DNA of 37,510 bases from Pseudomonas sp. Irchel 3H7 (GCF_900187605.1 NZ_FYEA01000024.1:1-37510), one strand, 5' to 3'. Positions 22,524 to 31,594 are shown, counted from the stretch's first letter. Notes: a model not told the origin generated them from the sequence alone. Numbers and translations: made by a program.

Positions 22524-25461
22524 CCTGACCCAGATGATCCTGGTCAGCGCCGCGTACCTGGCGGTGCTGTTCGGCGTTGCCTGGATCAGCGAACGGGGCA
22601 TGATCCCGCGCGCGATCATTCGCCACCCGTTGACCTACACCCTGTCACTGGGTGTTTACGCCAGTGCCTGGGCGTTTTACGGCACGGTCGGCCTCGCCTA
22701 TCAGTACGGCTACGGCTTTCTCTCCAGTTACCTCGGCGTGTCCGGCGCGTTTCTGCTGGCGCCGGTGCTGCTCTATCCGATCCTGAAAATCACCCGCACC
22801 TATCAACTGTCGTCGCTGGCGGATCTGTTCGCGTTCCGCTTTCGCAGCACCTGGGCCGGCGCGCTGACCACGATTTTCATGCTGATCGGCGTACTGCCGC
22901 TGTTGGCGTTGCAGATTCAGGCGGTGGCCGACTCCATCGGCATTCTGACCGGCGAGCCGATCCAGAGCCGCGTGGCGTTGGCGTTCTGTGCGCTGATCAT
23001 TCTGTTCACGATTTTTTTTGGTTCCCGGCATATCGCCACCCGTGAAAAGCACGAAGGACTGGTATTTGCGATCGCCTTTGAGTCGGTGATCAAACTGATC
23101 GCTCTCGGCGGCGTCGGTTTGTATGCGCTGTATGGTGTGTTCGACGGCCCGCAGCAACTTGAGCTGTGGCTGCTGCAGAACCAGACCGCCCTCGCCGCCC
23201 TGCACACGCCATTGCAGGAAGGCCCGTGGCGCACGTTGCTGCTGGTGTTCTTCGCCTCGGCGATCGTGATGCCGCACATGTATCACATGACCTTTACCGA
23301 AAACCTCAATCCGCGCTCGCTGGTCAGTGCGAGCTGGGGTTTGCCGCTGTTCCTGCTGCTGATGAGTCTGGCAGTACCACTGATCCTCTGGGCCGGGCTC
23401 AAGCTCGGTGCAACGACCAATCCGGAATACTTCACCCTCGGCATCGGCATCGCCGCCAACAGCAAACCGCTGGCCTTGCTGGCTTACGTCGGTGGCTTAT
23501 CGGCGGCCAGCGGATTGATCATTGTGACCACGCTCGCGTTGTCGGGCATGGCGCTGAACCACTTGGTGCTGCCGCTTTATCAACCGCCGGCCGAAGGCAA
23601 TATCTACCGCTGGCTGAAGTGGACCCGCCGCGCGCTGATCGTCGCGATCATCATGGCTGGTTTCGGTTTCTACCTGATGCTCGGCGCCGAACAGGATCTG
23701 GCCAACCTCGGCATCGTCGCGTTTGTGGCGACCCTGCAATTCCTGCCCGGCGTGTTGTCGGTGCTGTACTGGCCGACCGCCAATCGGCGCGGCTTTATCG
23801 CCGGTCTGCTGGCGGGGATTCTGGTCTGGGTAGTGACCATGCTGCTGCCGCTGGTCGGCAATCTGCAGGGTTTCTACATCCCGCTGCTGAACATGATTTA
23901 CGTACTCGACGACACCAGTTGGCACATGGCGGCCATCGCCTCGCTCGCCGCCAACGTGCTGATGTTCACCCTGATCTCGCTGTTCACCAACGCCAGCCCC
24001 GAAGAAGCCAGCGCCGCCGAAGCCTGCGCTGTGGATAACGTCCGTCGCCCGCAACGGCGTGAGCTGCACGCGGCCTCGCCACAGGAATTCGCCACACAAC
24101 TGGCGAAACCGTTGGGCGCCAAAGCTGCGCAGAAAGAAGTCGAGCAAGCGCTGCGTGATCTTTATCTGCCGTTCGACGAACGCCGCCCGTACGCCTTGCG
24201 CCGTTTGCGCGACCGCATCGAAGCCAACCTCTCCGGCCTGATGGGCCCGAGCGTGGCGCAAGACATGGTGGAAACCTTCCTGCCATACAAGGCCGGCGGC
24301 GAAAACTATGTGACCGAAGACATCCACTTCATCGAAAGCCGTCTCGAGGATTACCACTCGCGCCTCACAGGTTTAGCGGCTGAACTCGATGCGCTGCGCC
24401 GTTACCACCGCCAGACCTTGCAGGAACTGCCAATGGGCGTCTGCTCGCTGGCCAAGGATCAAGAGATCCTGATGTGGAACAAGGCCATGGAAGAACTCAC
24501 CGGGATCGCCGCACAACGCGTGGTCGGTTCGCGTCTGAGCACCATTGGCGAGCCGTGGAAAGAGTTGCTGCAAGGCTTCATCAACCTGCCCGACGAGCAT
24601 TTGCACAAACAGCATCTGGCCCTCGACGGCCAGACCCGCTGGCTGAACCTGCACAAAGCCGCCATCGATGAACCGCTCGCACCGGGTAACAGTGGTCTGG
24701 TGTTACTGGTTGAGGATTTGACCGAAACCCAGATGCTCGAAGACAAACTGGTGCACTCGGAACGTCTGGCCAGCATCGGTCGCCTCGCGGCGGGGGTGGC
24801 CCACGAAATCGGCAACCCGATCACCGGCATCGCCTGTCTGGCGCAGAACCTGCGCGAAGAGCGTGAAGACGACGGCGAACTGACGGAAATCAGCGGGCAG
24901 ATTCTTGAACAGACCAAACGCGTGTCACGCATCGTCCAGTCGCTGATGAGCTTCGCTCACGCCGGCAGCCATCAGCACAGCGATGAACCCGTGTGTCTGG
25001 CCGAAGTTGCCCAGGATGCTATTGGCCTGTTGGCGCTGAACCGACGCAATTTCGAAGTGCAGTTCTACAACCTGTGCGACCCCGATCACTGGGTCGAGGG
25101 TGACCCGCAGCGGCTCGCCCAGGTACTGATCAATCTGCTCTCCAACGCCCGCGACGCCTCGCCGCCGCACAGTGCGGTGCGGGTCAAGAGCGAAGCCGGC
25201 GAACACACGGTCGATCTGATCGTGGAGGACGAAGGCAGCGGAATTCCGAAGAACATCATGGACCGATTGTTCGAACCCTTCTTCACCACCAAGGATCCTG
25301 GCGAAGGCACCGGTCTGGGCCTTGCACTGGTCTATTCCATCGTTGAAGAGCATTATGGACAAATCACCATCGACAGCCCGGCTGATGTACAAAGCCAACG
25401 CGGCACCCGTATCCGGGTGACCTTACCGCGTCATGTCGAAGCGACGTCCGCTGTGAACTGA
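22507..25461 (+). CDS. cbrA: CbrA, transporter-fused sensor histidine kinase
   Basis: The sensor of the CbrAB two-component system that sets the carbon/nitrogen balance. Its 984 residues start with a sodium/solute-symporter-like (SLC5) domain of about 13 helices (about 1-490). A linker/STAC region follows, then a PAS domain (about 625-735), HisKA with phospho-acceptor His766 (VAHEIGNP), and a HATPase domain with N-box NLLSNARDAS and G-boxes DEGSGIP and GTGLGLAL. No inactivating change was seen. The ATG at 22507 overlaps cbrX; a second in-frame ATG is 6 bases on. The visible Shine-Dalgarno is poor, which fits coupling to cbrX. Confidence 0.95.
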   Translation: MPMSFSLTQMILVSAAYLAVLFGVAWISERGMIPRAIIRHPLTYTLSLGVYASAWAFYGTVGLAYQYGYGFLSSYLGVSGAFLLAPVLLYPILKITRTYQLSSLADLFAFRFRSTWAGALTTIFMLIGVLPLLALQIQAVADSIGILTGEPIQSRVALAFCALIILFTIFFGSRHIATREKHEGLVFAIAFESVIKLIALGGVGLYALYGVFDGPQQLELWLLQNQTALAALHTPLQEGPWRTLLLVFFASAIVMPHMYHMTFTENLNPRSLVSASWGLPLFLLLMSLAVPLILWAGLKLGATTNPEYFTLGIGIAANSKPLALLAYVGGLSAASGLIIVTTLALSGMALNHLVLPLYQPPAEGNIYRWLKWTRRALIVAIIMAGFGFYLMLGAEQDLANLGIVAFVATLQFLPGVLSVLYWPTANRRGFIAGLLAGILVWVVTMLLPLVGNLQGFYIPLLNMIYVLDDTSWHMAAIASLAANVLMFTLISLFTNASPEEASAAEACAVDNVRRPQRRELHAASPQEFATQLAKPLGAKAAQKEVEQALRDLYLPFDERRPYALRRLRDRIEANLSGLMGPSVAQDMVETFLPYKAGGENYVTEDIHFIESRLEDYHSRLTGLAAELDALRRYHRQTLQELPMGVCSLAKDQEILMWNKAMEELTGIAAQRVVGSRLSTIGEPWKELLQGFINLPDEHLHKQHLALDGQTRWLNLHKAAIDEPLAPGNSGLVLLVEDLTETQMLEDKLVHSERLASIGRLAAGVAHEIGNPITGIACLAQNLREEREDDGELTEISGQILEQTKRVSRIVQSLMSFAHAGSHQHSDEPVCLAEVAQDAIGLLALNRRNFEVQFYNLCDPDHWVEGDPQRLAQVLINLLSNARDASPPHSAVRVKSEAGEHTVDLIVEDEGSGIPKNIMDRLFEPFFTTKDPGEGTGLGLALVYSIVEEHYGQITIDSPADVQSQRGTRIRVTLPRHVEATSAVN

Positions 25462-25483
25462 GACCGTCGAGAGTATCGAATCA

Positions 25484-26920
25484 ATGCCGCACATTTTGAT
25501 CGTCGAAGACGAAACAATTATCCGCTCCGCCTTGCGCCGCCTGCTGGAACGTAATCAGTACCAGGTCAGCGAAGCCGGTTCAGTGCAGGAAGCACAAGAA
25601 CGCTTCACCATTCCTACGTTCGATCTGATCGTCAGCGATCTGCGCTTGCCGGGTGCGCCGGGCACCGAGCTGATCAAGCTCGGCCAGGGCACACCGGTGC
25701 TGATCATGACCAGTTACGCCAGCCTGCGCTCGGCGGTCGACTCGATGAAGATGGGCGCGGTGGACTACATCGCCAAGCCTTTCGACCACGATGAAATGCT
25801 TCAGGCTGTCGCGCGGATCCTGCGTGATCGCCAATCGGCACCGGCGGCCGGCGAAGCGGTTGCCAGCAAACCGGCCAATGGCAGCGGTAAATCCGCCGTC
25901 GACAACAGCAACGGCGAAATCGGCATCATCGGCTCCTGCCCGCCGATGCAGGATCTGTACAGCAAGATCCGCAAAGTCGCGCCGACCGATTCCAATGTGT
26001 TGATCCAGGGCGAGTCCGGCACCGGTAAGGAACTGGTGGCCCGCGCCCTGCACAACCTGTCGAAACGTGCCAAGGCGCCGATGATTTCGGTGAACTGCGC
26101 AGCCATTCCCGAAAGCCTGATCGAGTCCGAACTGTTCGGCCATGAGAAAGGCGCATTCACTGGCGCCAGCGCCGGGCGTGCCGGTCTGGTTGAAGCGGCG
26201 GACGGCGGCACCTTGTTCCTCGACGAAATCGGTGAGCTGCCACTGGAAGCCCAGGCCCGCCTGCTGCGCGTGTTGCAGGAAGGCGAGATTCGCCGGGTTG
26301 GCTCGGTGCAGTCGCAGAAAGTCGATGTGCGCCTGATCGCGGCGACTCACCGGGATCTCAAGAGCCTGGCGAAAATCGGCCAGTTCCGTGAAGACCTTTA
26401 TTACCGTCTGCATGTGATCGCACTGAAACTGCCGGCCTTGCGCGAGCGCGGTGCCGACGTCAATGAGATCGCCACGGCTTTCCTCGCTCGCCAGAGCGCG
26501 CGCATCAACCGTACCGACCTTAAGTTTGCTGCGGATGCCGAACAGGCGATCCGGCATTATTCCTGGCCGGGTAACGTGCGTGAGCTGGAGAACGCGGTCG
26601 AGCGCGCAGTGATTCTGAGCGAAAGCCCGGAAATCTCCGCCGATCTGCTGGGCATCGATATCGAGCTGAGCGATCTGGAAGACGACGAGTTCATCGGTCT
26701 GCCACCGCAAACGGGCGGTAACGCCAGCAACAGCAGCCATGAGCCGACCGAAGACCTGTCGCTGGAAGACTACTTCCAGCACTTCGTCCTCGAGCATCAG
26801 GACCACATGACCGAGACCGAACTGGCGCGCAAACTGGGCGTCAGCCGTAAATGCCTGTGGGAACGCCGTCAGCGTCTGGGCATTCCGCGGCGCAAGACCG
26901 GGGTCGCCAGCGAGAGCTGA
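25484..26920 (+). CDS. cbrB: CbrB, NtrC-type sigma-54-dependent response regulator
   Basis: The response regulator paired with CbrA, 478 residues. The receiver domain has Asp52 (IVSDLRLPG). The AAA+ domain has Walker A GESGTGKE from Gly176 and the sigma-54-contacting loop GAFTGA at 223-228. A Fis-type helix-turn-helix is near the C-terminus (TETELARKLGVSRKCLWERR). It activates crcZ, whose sigma-54 promoter lies 170 bp past its stop codon. It starts 22 bp after cbrA. The intact GAFTGA shows it can work with sigma-54 polymerase. Confidence 0.96.
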   Translation: MPHILIVEDETIIRSALRRLLERNQYQVSEAGSVQEAQERFTIPTFDLIVSDLRLPGAPGTELIKLGQGTPVLIMTSYASLRSAVDSMKMGAVDYIAKPFDHDEMLQAVARILRDRQSAPAAGEAVASKPANGSGKSAVDNSNGEIGIIGSCPPMQDLYSKIRKVAPTDSNVLIQGESGTGKELVARALHNLSKRAKAPMISVNCAAIPESLIESELFGHEKGAFTGASAGRAGLVEAADGGTLFLDEIGELPLEAQARLLRVLQEGEIRRVGSVQSQKVDVRLIAATHRDLKSLAKIGQFREDLYYRLHVIALKLPALRERGADVNEIATAFLARQSARINRTDLKFAADAEQAIRHYSWPGNVRELENAVERAVILSESPEISADLLGIDIELSDLEDDEFIGLPPQTGGNASNSSHEPTEDLSLEDYFQHFVLEHQDHMTETELARKLGVSRKCLWERRQRLGIPRRKTGVASES

Positions 26921-26921
26921 A

Positions 26922-26948
26922 CGTTACCTGTCGAGTGTGCGGGTAACG
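26922..26948 (+). promoter_or_regulatory. Candidate CbrB upstream activating site 1
   Basis: The inverted repeat CGTTACC-N13-GGTAACG is perfect over 7 bp and starts 1 bp after the cbrB stop codon. It lies about 145-170 bp before the crcZ sigma-54 promoter, a usual enhancer distance. It shares the GTTAC/GTAAC halves with the second site. Confidence 0.65.
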
Positions 26949-26966
26949 CTTGAAGATGTGAAAAAA

Positions 26967-26994
26967 CTGTTACCTCAGTCGATTCACGTAACAG
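26967..26994 (+). promoter_or_regulatory. Candidate CbrB upstream activating site 2
   Basis: The inverted repeat CTGTTAC-N14-GTAACAG is perfect over 7 bp and ends about 100 bp before the crcZ promoter. A further single GGTAAC half-site is in the terminator loop at 27009-27014. Confidence 0.68.
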
Positions 26995-26995
26995 A

Positions 26996-27032
26996 AGCCG
27001 GGGTTATCGGTAACGAAACCCCGGCTTTTTTT
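26996..27032 (+). terminator. cbrB terminator
   Basis: AGCCGGGGTT (26996-27005) pairs with AACCCCGGCT (27017-27026) across an 11-base loop and is followed by a T-run to 27032. It ends cbrAB transcription and insulates crcZ from read-through. Confidence 0.93.
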
Positions 27033-27091
27033 CGCCCCGACAAAACGGTTATATCGACCTAACCCCTTGTTTTATTGGGTTTCGCAAAAGT

Positions 27092-27107
27092 TGGCACGGC
27101 ACCTGCT
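27092..27107 (+). promoter_or_regulatory. Sigma-54 promoter of crcZ
   Basis: TGGCACG-N4-CTGCT matches the -24/-12 consensus (TGGCACG-N4-TTGCW) with one mismatch and exact spacing. Transcription should begin about 12 bases downstream of the GC, near 27118. Confidence 0.9.
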
Positions 27108-27117
27108 ATATGTTCAG

Positions 27118-27490
27118 TACAAGAACAATAACAAGCAATGCACAAGACAATAAAAATAAGACGAATCGACTCACGCACAATAAAAACAAGACGGCGAGAG
27201 GCGCAGCTAACTGATTCTTTTGGAGAGGCGTTGTATTTGGGGCTTGCCCCACGACCAGGCCGAGAACAACAAAAACTGTCCTAAGACAGAGCCTGTACTG
27301 GTTGGATCGAGAGATCACTGCAATTCAGCGACCAAAGCAATCCGTTTGCTCTTGGCTCCCGATTGGGAGGGTCACGAAGGAAACACTTCGTGGCGAGGGC
27401 ACTCAACAAAAACAAGAAGCCCGAATCAATAATAAAAAGAGCACGCAACTACTTCTTGGGGAGCTTCGGCTCCCCTTGTAGTTTCTCCTC
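27118..27490 (+). ncRNA. crcZ: CrcZ, Hfq/Crc-sequestering small RNA
   Basis: An untranslated RNA of about 370 nt between cbrB and pcnB, the standard crcZ position. It contains six A-rich catabolite-activity motifs: near 27121-27134, 27144-27161, 27176-27192, 27263-27276, 27404-27419 and 27428-27441. These bind Hfq with Crc and so free target mRNAs from translational repression when CbrAB is active. The 3' end is a GGGGAGC/GCTCCCC stem with a TTCG loop (27458-27475), extended by AACTAC/GTAGTT outside. The following T-run is weak, so the exact end is uncertain. Short open frames here are not genes. Confidence 0.92.
27447..27490 (+). terminator. CrcZ 3' hairpin
   Basis: The UUCG-capped 7 bp stem (27458-27475) is enclosed by a second stem, AACTAC (27447-27452) with GTAGTT (27478-27483), followed by TTTCTCC. 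The structure is strong but the U-run is short. Confidence 0.75.
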
Positions 27491-27583
27491 GTAGCAAAAT
27501 CCCCCCTTTTTATCGTGCGCGATGCCTGTAGCCTGCGGCTTGCAGCTCAAATCGGCCGTGTCCTACACCATCCCCCGACTAAA

Positions 27584-27592
27584 TGCTAGAAT
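27584..27592 (+). promoter_or_regulatory. Candidate extended -10 promoter of pcnB
   Basis: TGCTAGAAT is an extended -10 (TGnTAGAAT) about 60 bp before the pcnB ATG. No clear -35 is seen at the usual distance, as is common for extended -10 promoters. Confidence 0.5.
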
Positions 27593-27653
27593 CTGCGCCC
27601 ATCATGCGGTCATTCTTTGGTATGGCCGAACATTCCTTCAAACAGTGCATCCC

Positions 27654-29057
27654 ATGCTGAAGAAGTTGTTCCAGTCATTCCGAGCTCCCGTGCGTCGTAC
27701 GCAACACATCCGCAGCACCCCTGAAGTGCTCAACAGCGGCCAACATTCGCTGCAGAAAACGCAATTCAGCCGCTATGCGGTGAATATCGTCGAACGCCTG
27801 CAAGGTGCCGGTTACCAGGCTTATCTGGTCGGCGGTTGCGTGCGTGACATGCTGCTGGGCATCACGCCCAAGGATTTCGACGTCGCCACCAGCGCCACCC
27901 CCGAGCAAGTCCGTGCCGAATTCCGCAATGCGCGGATCATCGGTCGCCGCTTCAAATTGGTGCATATCCATTTCGGCCGCGAAATCATCGAAGTCGCGAC
28001 CTTCCGCGCCAACCACCCGGTCAACGAAGACGACGAAGACAGCAACCAGTCTTCGCGTAACGAGAGCGGGCGGATTCTGCGCGACAACGTTTACGGCACC
28101 CTGGAAGAAGACGCGCAACGCCGCGACTTCACCATCAACGCCCTGTATTACGATCCGGTCAGCGAGCGCATCCTCGATTACGCCAACGGCGTACACGATA
28201 TCCGCAACCACCTGATCCGCTTGATCGGTGATCCGAAGCAGCGTTACCAGGAAGACCCGGTGCGCATGCTGCGCGCGGTGCGTTTCGCCGCCAAGCTCAA
28301 TTTCGGCATTGAAAAGCACACCGTGCAGCCGATCCGTGAACTGGCGCCAATGCTGCGCGAGATCCCGTCGGCGCGTCTGTTCGAAGAAGTGCTCAAGCTG
28401 TTCCTCTCGGGACACGGTGCGATCACTTTCGAAATGCTGGTTGATCTGCAGCTGTTCGCCCCATTGTTCCCGGCCAGTGCCGATGCGCTGGAACACAACC
28501 CGGAGTACACGCACACGCTGATCAGCGAAGCGCTGACCAACACCGACCTGCGCATCAAGCAGAACAAACCGGTAACCCCGGCGTTCCTGTTTGCCGCGCT
28601 GTTGTGGCCTGCCCTGCCGGCCCGCGTGTTGCGCTTGCAGGAACGTGGCATGCCGCCGATTCCGGCGATGCAGGAAGGCGCTCACGAACTGATCGCCGAA
28701 CAGTGCCAGCGCATTGCGATTCCGAAGCGTTTTACCATGCCGATCCGCGAGATCTGGGACATGCAGGAGCGTCTGCCACGGCGCAGCGGCAAACGTGCCG
28801 ACCTGTTGCTGGACAACCCGCGTTTCCGTGCCGGTTACGACTTCCTGCTGCTGCGTGAAAGCGCTGGCGAGGAAACCGATGGCCTGGGCGAATGGTGGAC
28901 GGATTATCAGGACGCCAACGACAGCGAGCGCCGCGACATGATCCGCGACCTCAGCGGTAAAGGTGATGACGCCAGTGGCGCGCCGCGCAAACGTCGCCGC
29001 AGCAGCGGTTCCAAGCGCAAACGCGCCGGCGCACCGAGCGCTTCGACAGGCGAGTAA
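27654..29057 (+). CDS. pcnB: Poly(A) polymerase I
   Basis: It adds 3' poly(A) tails to RNAs and promotes their decay. The 467-residue protein has the class II nucleotidyltransferase core (LVGGCVRD at 58-65, catalytic pair in DFD at 74-76), the RNA-binding/recognition domains, and an arginine/lysine-rich tail of about 30 residues. The frame is open to 27522, but family homology begins at MLKKLFQSF, giving the ATG at 27654. No good Shine-Dalgarno precedes it. This is notable because E. coli pcnB is also initiated inefficiently. folK follows after 4 bp. Confidence 0.94.
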   Translation: MLKKLFQSFRAPVRRTQHIRSTPEVLNSGQHSLQKTQFSRYAVNIVERLQGAGYQAYLVGGCVRDMLLGITPKDFDVATSATPEQVRAEFRNARIIGRRFKLVHIHFGREIIEVATFRANHPVNEDDEDSNQSSRNESGRILRDNVYGTLEEDAQRRDFTINALYYDPVSERILDYANGVHDIRNHLIRLIGDPKQRYQEDPVRMLRAVRFAAKLNFGIEKHTVQPIRELAPMLREIPSARLFEEVLKLFLSGHGAITFEMLVDLQLFAPLFPASADALEHNPEYTHTLISEALTNTDLRIKQNKPVTPAFLFAALLWPALPARVLRLQERGMPPIPAMQEGAHELIAEQCQRIAIPKRFTMPIREIWDMQERLPRRSGKRADLLLDNPRFRAGYDFLLLRESAGEETDGLGEWWTDYQDANDSERRDMIRDLSGKGDDASGAPRKRRRSSGSKRKRAGAPSASTGE

Positions 29058-29061
29058 AGGC

Positions 29062-29547
29062 ATGGAACGCATCTACATCGGCATGGGCAGCAACCTCGCT
29101 GACCCGGCCGAACAGTTGCGCAGCGCCGTCGAGGCGCTGGGGCAATTGCCGCAGACCCTGCTCGCTGGCGTTTCTGCCTTTTATCAAAGCGATTCATTGC
29201 TGCCGGGCCAGCCGCGTTACACCAACGCGGTCGCGGCGCTCGACAGCGATCTTGCGCCGATTGCACTGCTCGACGCGCTGCAAGCCATCGAAAACGATCA
29301 AGGTCGCGAACGCCTTGAGCGTTGGGGGCCTCGTACGCTGGATCTGGATATTCTGCTGTTCGGCGATCAACTGATCGACGAGCCGCGCCTGAAAGTCCCG
29401 CATTACCAGATTCAGGAACGCGCGTTCGTGTTGTATCCGCTCGCCGAACTGGCCCCACAGGACCTGCGCCTGGCCGATGGCCGCAACCTCTCCGATCTGC
29501 TGGCAGCCTGCCCGTTCGTCGGCTTGGAACGCCTCCCCCACGCCTGA
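29062..29547 (+). CDS. folK: 6-hydroxymethyl-7,8-dihydropterin pyrophosphokinase
   Basis: It transfers pyrophosphate from ATP to hydroxymethyl-dihydropterin in folate synthesis. The 161-residue protein has the HPPK signature RWGPRTLDLDILLFGD (87-102) with the Mg ligands Asp94 and Asp96. The frame is open upstream into pcnB, but the ATG at 29062, 4 bp after the pcnB stop, gives the standard N-terminus ERIYIGMGSNL. It is cotranscribed with pcnB. The order pcnB-folK-panB is widely conserved in gammaproteobacteria. Confidence 0.95.
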   Translation: MERIYIGMGSNLADPAEQLRSAVEALGQLPQTLLAGVSAFYQSDSLLPGQPRYTNAVAALDSDLAPIALLDALQAIENDQGRERLERWGPRTLDLDILLFGDQLIDEPRLKVPHYQIQERAFVLYPLAELAPQDLRLADGRNLSDLLAACPFVGLERLPHA

Positions 29548-29558
29548 CATAAATCCCT

Positions 29559-29637
29559 TGTAGGAGCTGCTGAACGCTGCGATCTTTTGATCTTCAAAAT
29601 CAAGATCAAAAGATCGCAGCGTTCCGCAGCTCCTACA
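29559..29637. repeat. REP doublet, family A
   Basis: Inverted arms begin GTAGGAGCTGCTGAACGCTG and end in the reverse, with AGATCAAAAGATCGCAGCG near the centre. It is the same family as 7250-7334, and lies just after folK. Confidence 0.9.
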
Positions 29638-29936
29638 GGAATAGCTTTCCATATCCAGATTTATTGTCGGACAAAAACCCCTCGAATCAGGCCCGCCGCG
29701 CCGCTGAATCGCATCAGTAACGGCGGTAACACTCCCCTCGTAACAATGCGGTAACACACGCAATTGACTTCCTGTTGGCTCATCACGACTATAGGCGTCC
29801 CGCTGCCGCCAACCCGGCACATACGGGCGCAATCCAGGCCTTATAAGCACGACAAAAGAGCGTGCGCCTGAGTAGATGAAGAATCACGCGCGTTACTCGC
29901 AGTAGTTTCCAGAGCGCCTGAACGAGGATTTTTTAC
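29638..29936. other. Intergenic region before panB
   Basis: About 300 bp without a gene. It holds four direct GTAAC repeats (29717, 29726, 29740 and 29751), then a TTGACT (29764-29769) that could be a -35, although no good -10 follows at normal spacing. GAGG lies 9 bases before the panB ATG. Confidence 0.45.
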
Positions 29937-30737
29937 ATGCCAGCCATCACCCTGACCACGCTCCAGAGCCTCAAGCAGAAAGGTGAAAAGATCACCATGC
30001 TGACCTGCTATGACGCGACCTTCGCCCACGCCTGTAATGAGGCCGGTGTCGAAGTGCTGCTGGTGGGCGACTCCCTCGGCATGGTCCTGCAAGGTCACGA
30101 CAGCACGTTGCCGGTGACCACCGCAGAAATGGCCTACCACACCGCTTGCGTCAAACGCGGCAACACTGATGCCCTGATCCTCGCCGACCTGCCGTTCATG
30201 GCCAACGCCACCCTTGAACAAACCATGACTAACAGCGCCATGCTGATGCAGGCCGGTGCGCACATGGTCAAGGTCGAAGGTCAGTTGTGGCTCGCCGAGT
30301 CGATCCGTCTGCTCGCCGAACGCGGTGTACCGGTGTGCGCGCACATGGGCCTGACCCCGCAAGCGGTGAACATTCTTGGCGGCTATAAAGTGCAGGGTCG
30401 CAACGAGAACCAGGCACGGCAGATGCGCGCTGACGCGATTTCGCTGGAACAGGCCGGTGCGGCGATGCTGCTGCTCGAATGCGTGCCGAGTGAACTGGCC
30501 GCTGAAATCAGCCAGGCAGTGAAGATTCCGGTGATCGGGATCGGCGCCGGTAACGCCACCGACGGTCAGGTATTGGTGCTGCACGACATGCTCGGCCTGT
30601 CGATCACTGGCCGCGTGCCGAAGTTCGTGAAGAACTTCATGCAGGGTCAGGACAGCATCCAGTCCGCGCTGAAGGCTTACGTCAACGAAGTCAAAGCCAC
30701 CACGTTCCCTGGCATCGAACACGGATTCTCTGCATGA
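29937..30737 (+). CDS. panB: 3-methyl-2-oxobutanoate hydroxymethyltransferase
   Basis: It makes ketopantoate from 2-oxoisovalerate (a valine-pathway product of the ilv enzymes at 3146-6429) and methylene-tetrahydrofolate. The 266-residue protein has the metal-binding Asp45 (VGDSLGMVL) and the catalytic Glu in LLLECVPSEL near 180, as in the E. coli enzyme. The length is normal. It overlaps panC by four bases (ATGA), so the two are translated together. Confidence 0.96.
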   Translation: MPAITLTTLQSLKQKGEKITMLTCYDATFAHACNEAGVEVLLVGDSLGMVLQGHDSTLPVTTAEMAYHTACVKRGNTDALILADLPFMANATLEQTMTNSAMLMQAGAHMVKVEGQLWLAESIRLLAERGVPVCAHMGLTPQAVNILGGYKVQGRNENQARQMRADAISLEQAGAAMLLLECVPSELAAEISQAVKIPVIGIGAGNATDGQVLVLHDMLGLSITGRVPKFVKNFMQGQDSIQSALKAYVNEVKATTFPGIEHGFSA

Positions 30738-31594
30738 ACACCGTTAAAACCGTACGCGAACTGCGCGCCGCTGTCGCCCGCGCCCGCAGCGAAGGCAAGC
30801 GCATCGGCTTCGTGCCGACCATGGGCAATCTGCACAGCGGTCACGTTGCACTGATCACCAAAGCCACGCAACGTGTGGATTTCGTGGTCGCGAGCATTTT
30901 CGTCAATCCGCTGCAATTCGGCGCCGGCGAAGACCTCGACAAATACCCGCGCACCTTGGCGGCGGATCAGGAAAAACTCCTGGAGGCGGGCTGCTCCCTG
31001 CTGTTCGCGCCAACTGTCGAGGAAATGTACCCCGACGGCATGGCCGGACAGACTCGGGTCAGCGTGCCGCAATTGTCCGAAGGCCTGTGCGGCGCCAGCC
31101 GTCCGGGGCACTTTGAAGGCGTGGCGACCGTGGTCAGCAAGCTGTTCAACATGGTCCAGCCGGATCTGGCGATTTTCGGCCAGAAGGATTATCAGCAACT
31201 GGCGGTGATTCGCGCGCTGGTGCACGACTTGAACATGCCGATCCAGATCATTGGCGAACCGACTGTGCGTGCCGCCGACGGCCTGGCGCTGTCCTCGCGC
31301 AATGGCTTCCTCAGCGAAGAACAACGTGCGGTGGCCCCGGTGGTTTATCGCAGCCTGAGCAACATTGCCGAGTCGATCAAGCAAGGCGAACGGGATTTCC
31401 CGGCGTTGATCAGTGCTCAGCAGCAACTGCTGGAGGCATCTGGGTTGCGTCCGGATTACCTGGAAATCCGCCACGCCCTGACCCTGCGTCCGGCGACGGC
31501 TGAAGACCGTGATCTGGTGATTCTGGTGGCCGCATTCCTCGGCACCACGCGGTTGATCGATAACCTGCACCTGAATCTCGATACCCCGGTTTAA
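30734..31594 (+). CDS. panC: Pantothenate synthetase
   Basis: It joins pantoate and beta-alanine with ATP to form pantothenate. The 286-residue protein has the HIGH-type motif TMGNLHSGH (29-37, with His34 and His37), the GQKDYQQL segment and the KMSKS-like ALSSRNGFLS. It overlaps panB by four bases. A REP doublet and about 210 bp separate it from panD, which supplies its beta-alanine. Confidence 0.96.
   Translation: MNTVKTVRELRAAVARARSEGKRIGFVPTMGNLHSGHVALITKATQRVDFVVASIFVNPLQFGAGEDLDKYPRTLAADQEKLLEAGCSLLFAPTVEEMYPDGMAGQTRVSVPQLSEGLCGASRPGHFEGVATVVSKLFNMVQPDLAIFGQKDYQQLAVIRALVHDLNMPIQIIGEPTVRAADGLALSSRNGFLSEEQRAVAPVVYRSLSNIAESIKQGERDFPALISAQQQLLEASGLRPDYLEIRHALTLRPATAEDRDLVILVAAFLGTTRLIDNLHLNLDTPV

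Noticed and set aside
27220..27432. 70-codon open frame inside crcZ
   Set aside because: It lies within the CrcZ RNA, has no ribosome-binding site and does not resemble a known small protein.
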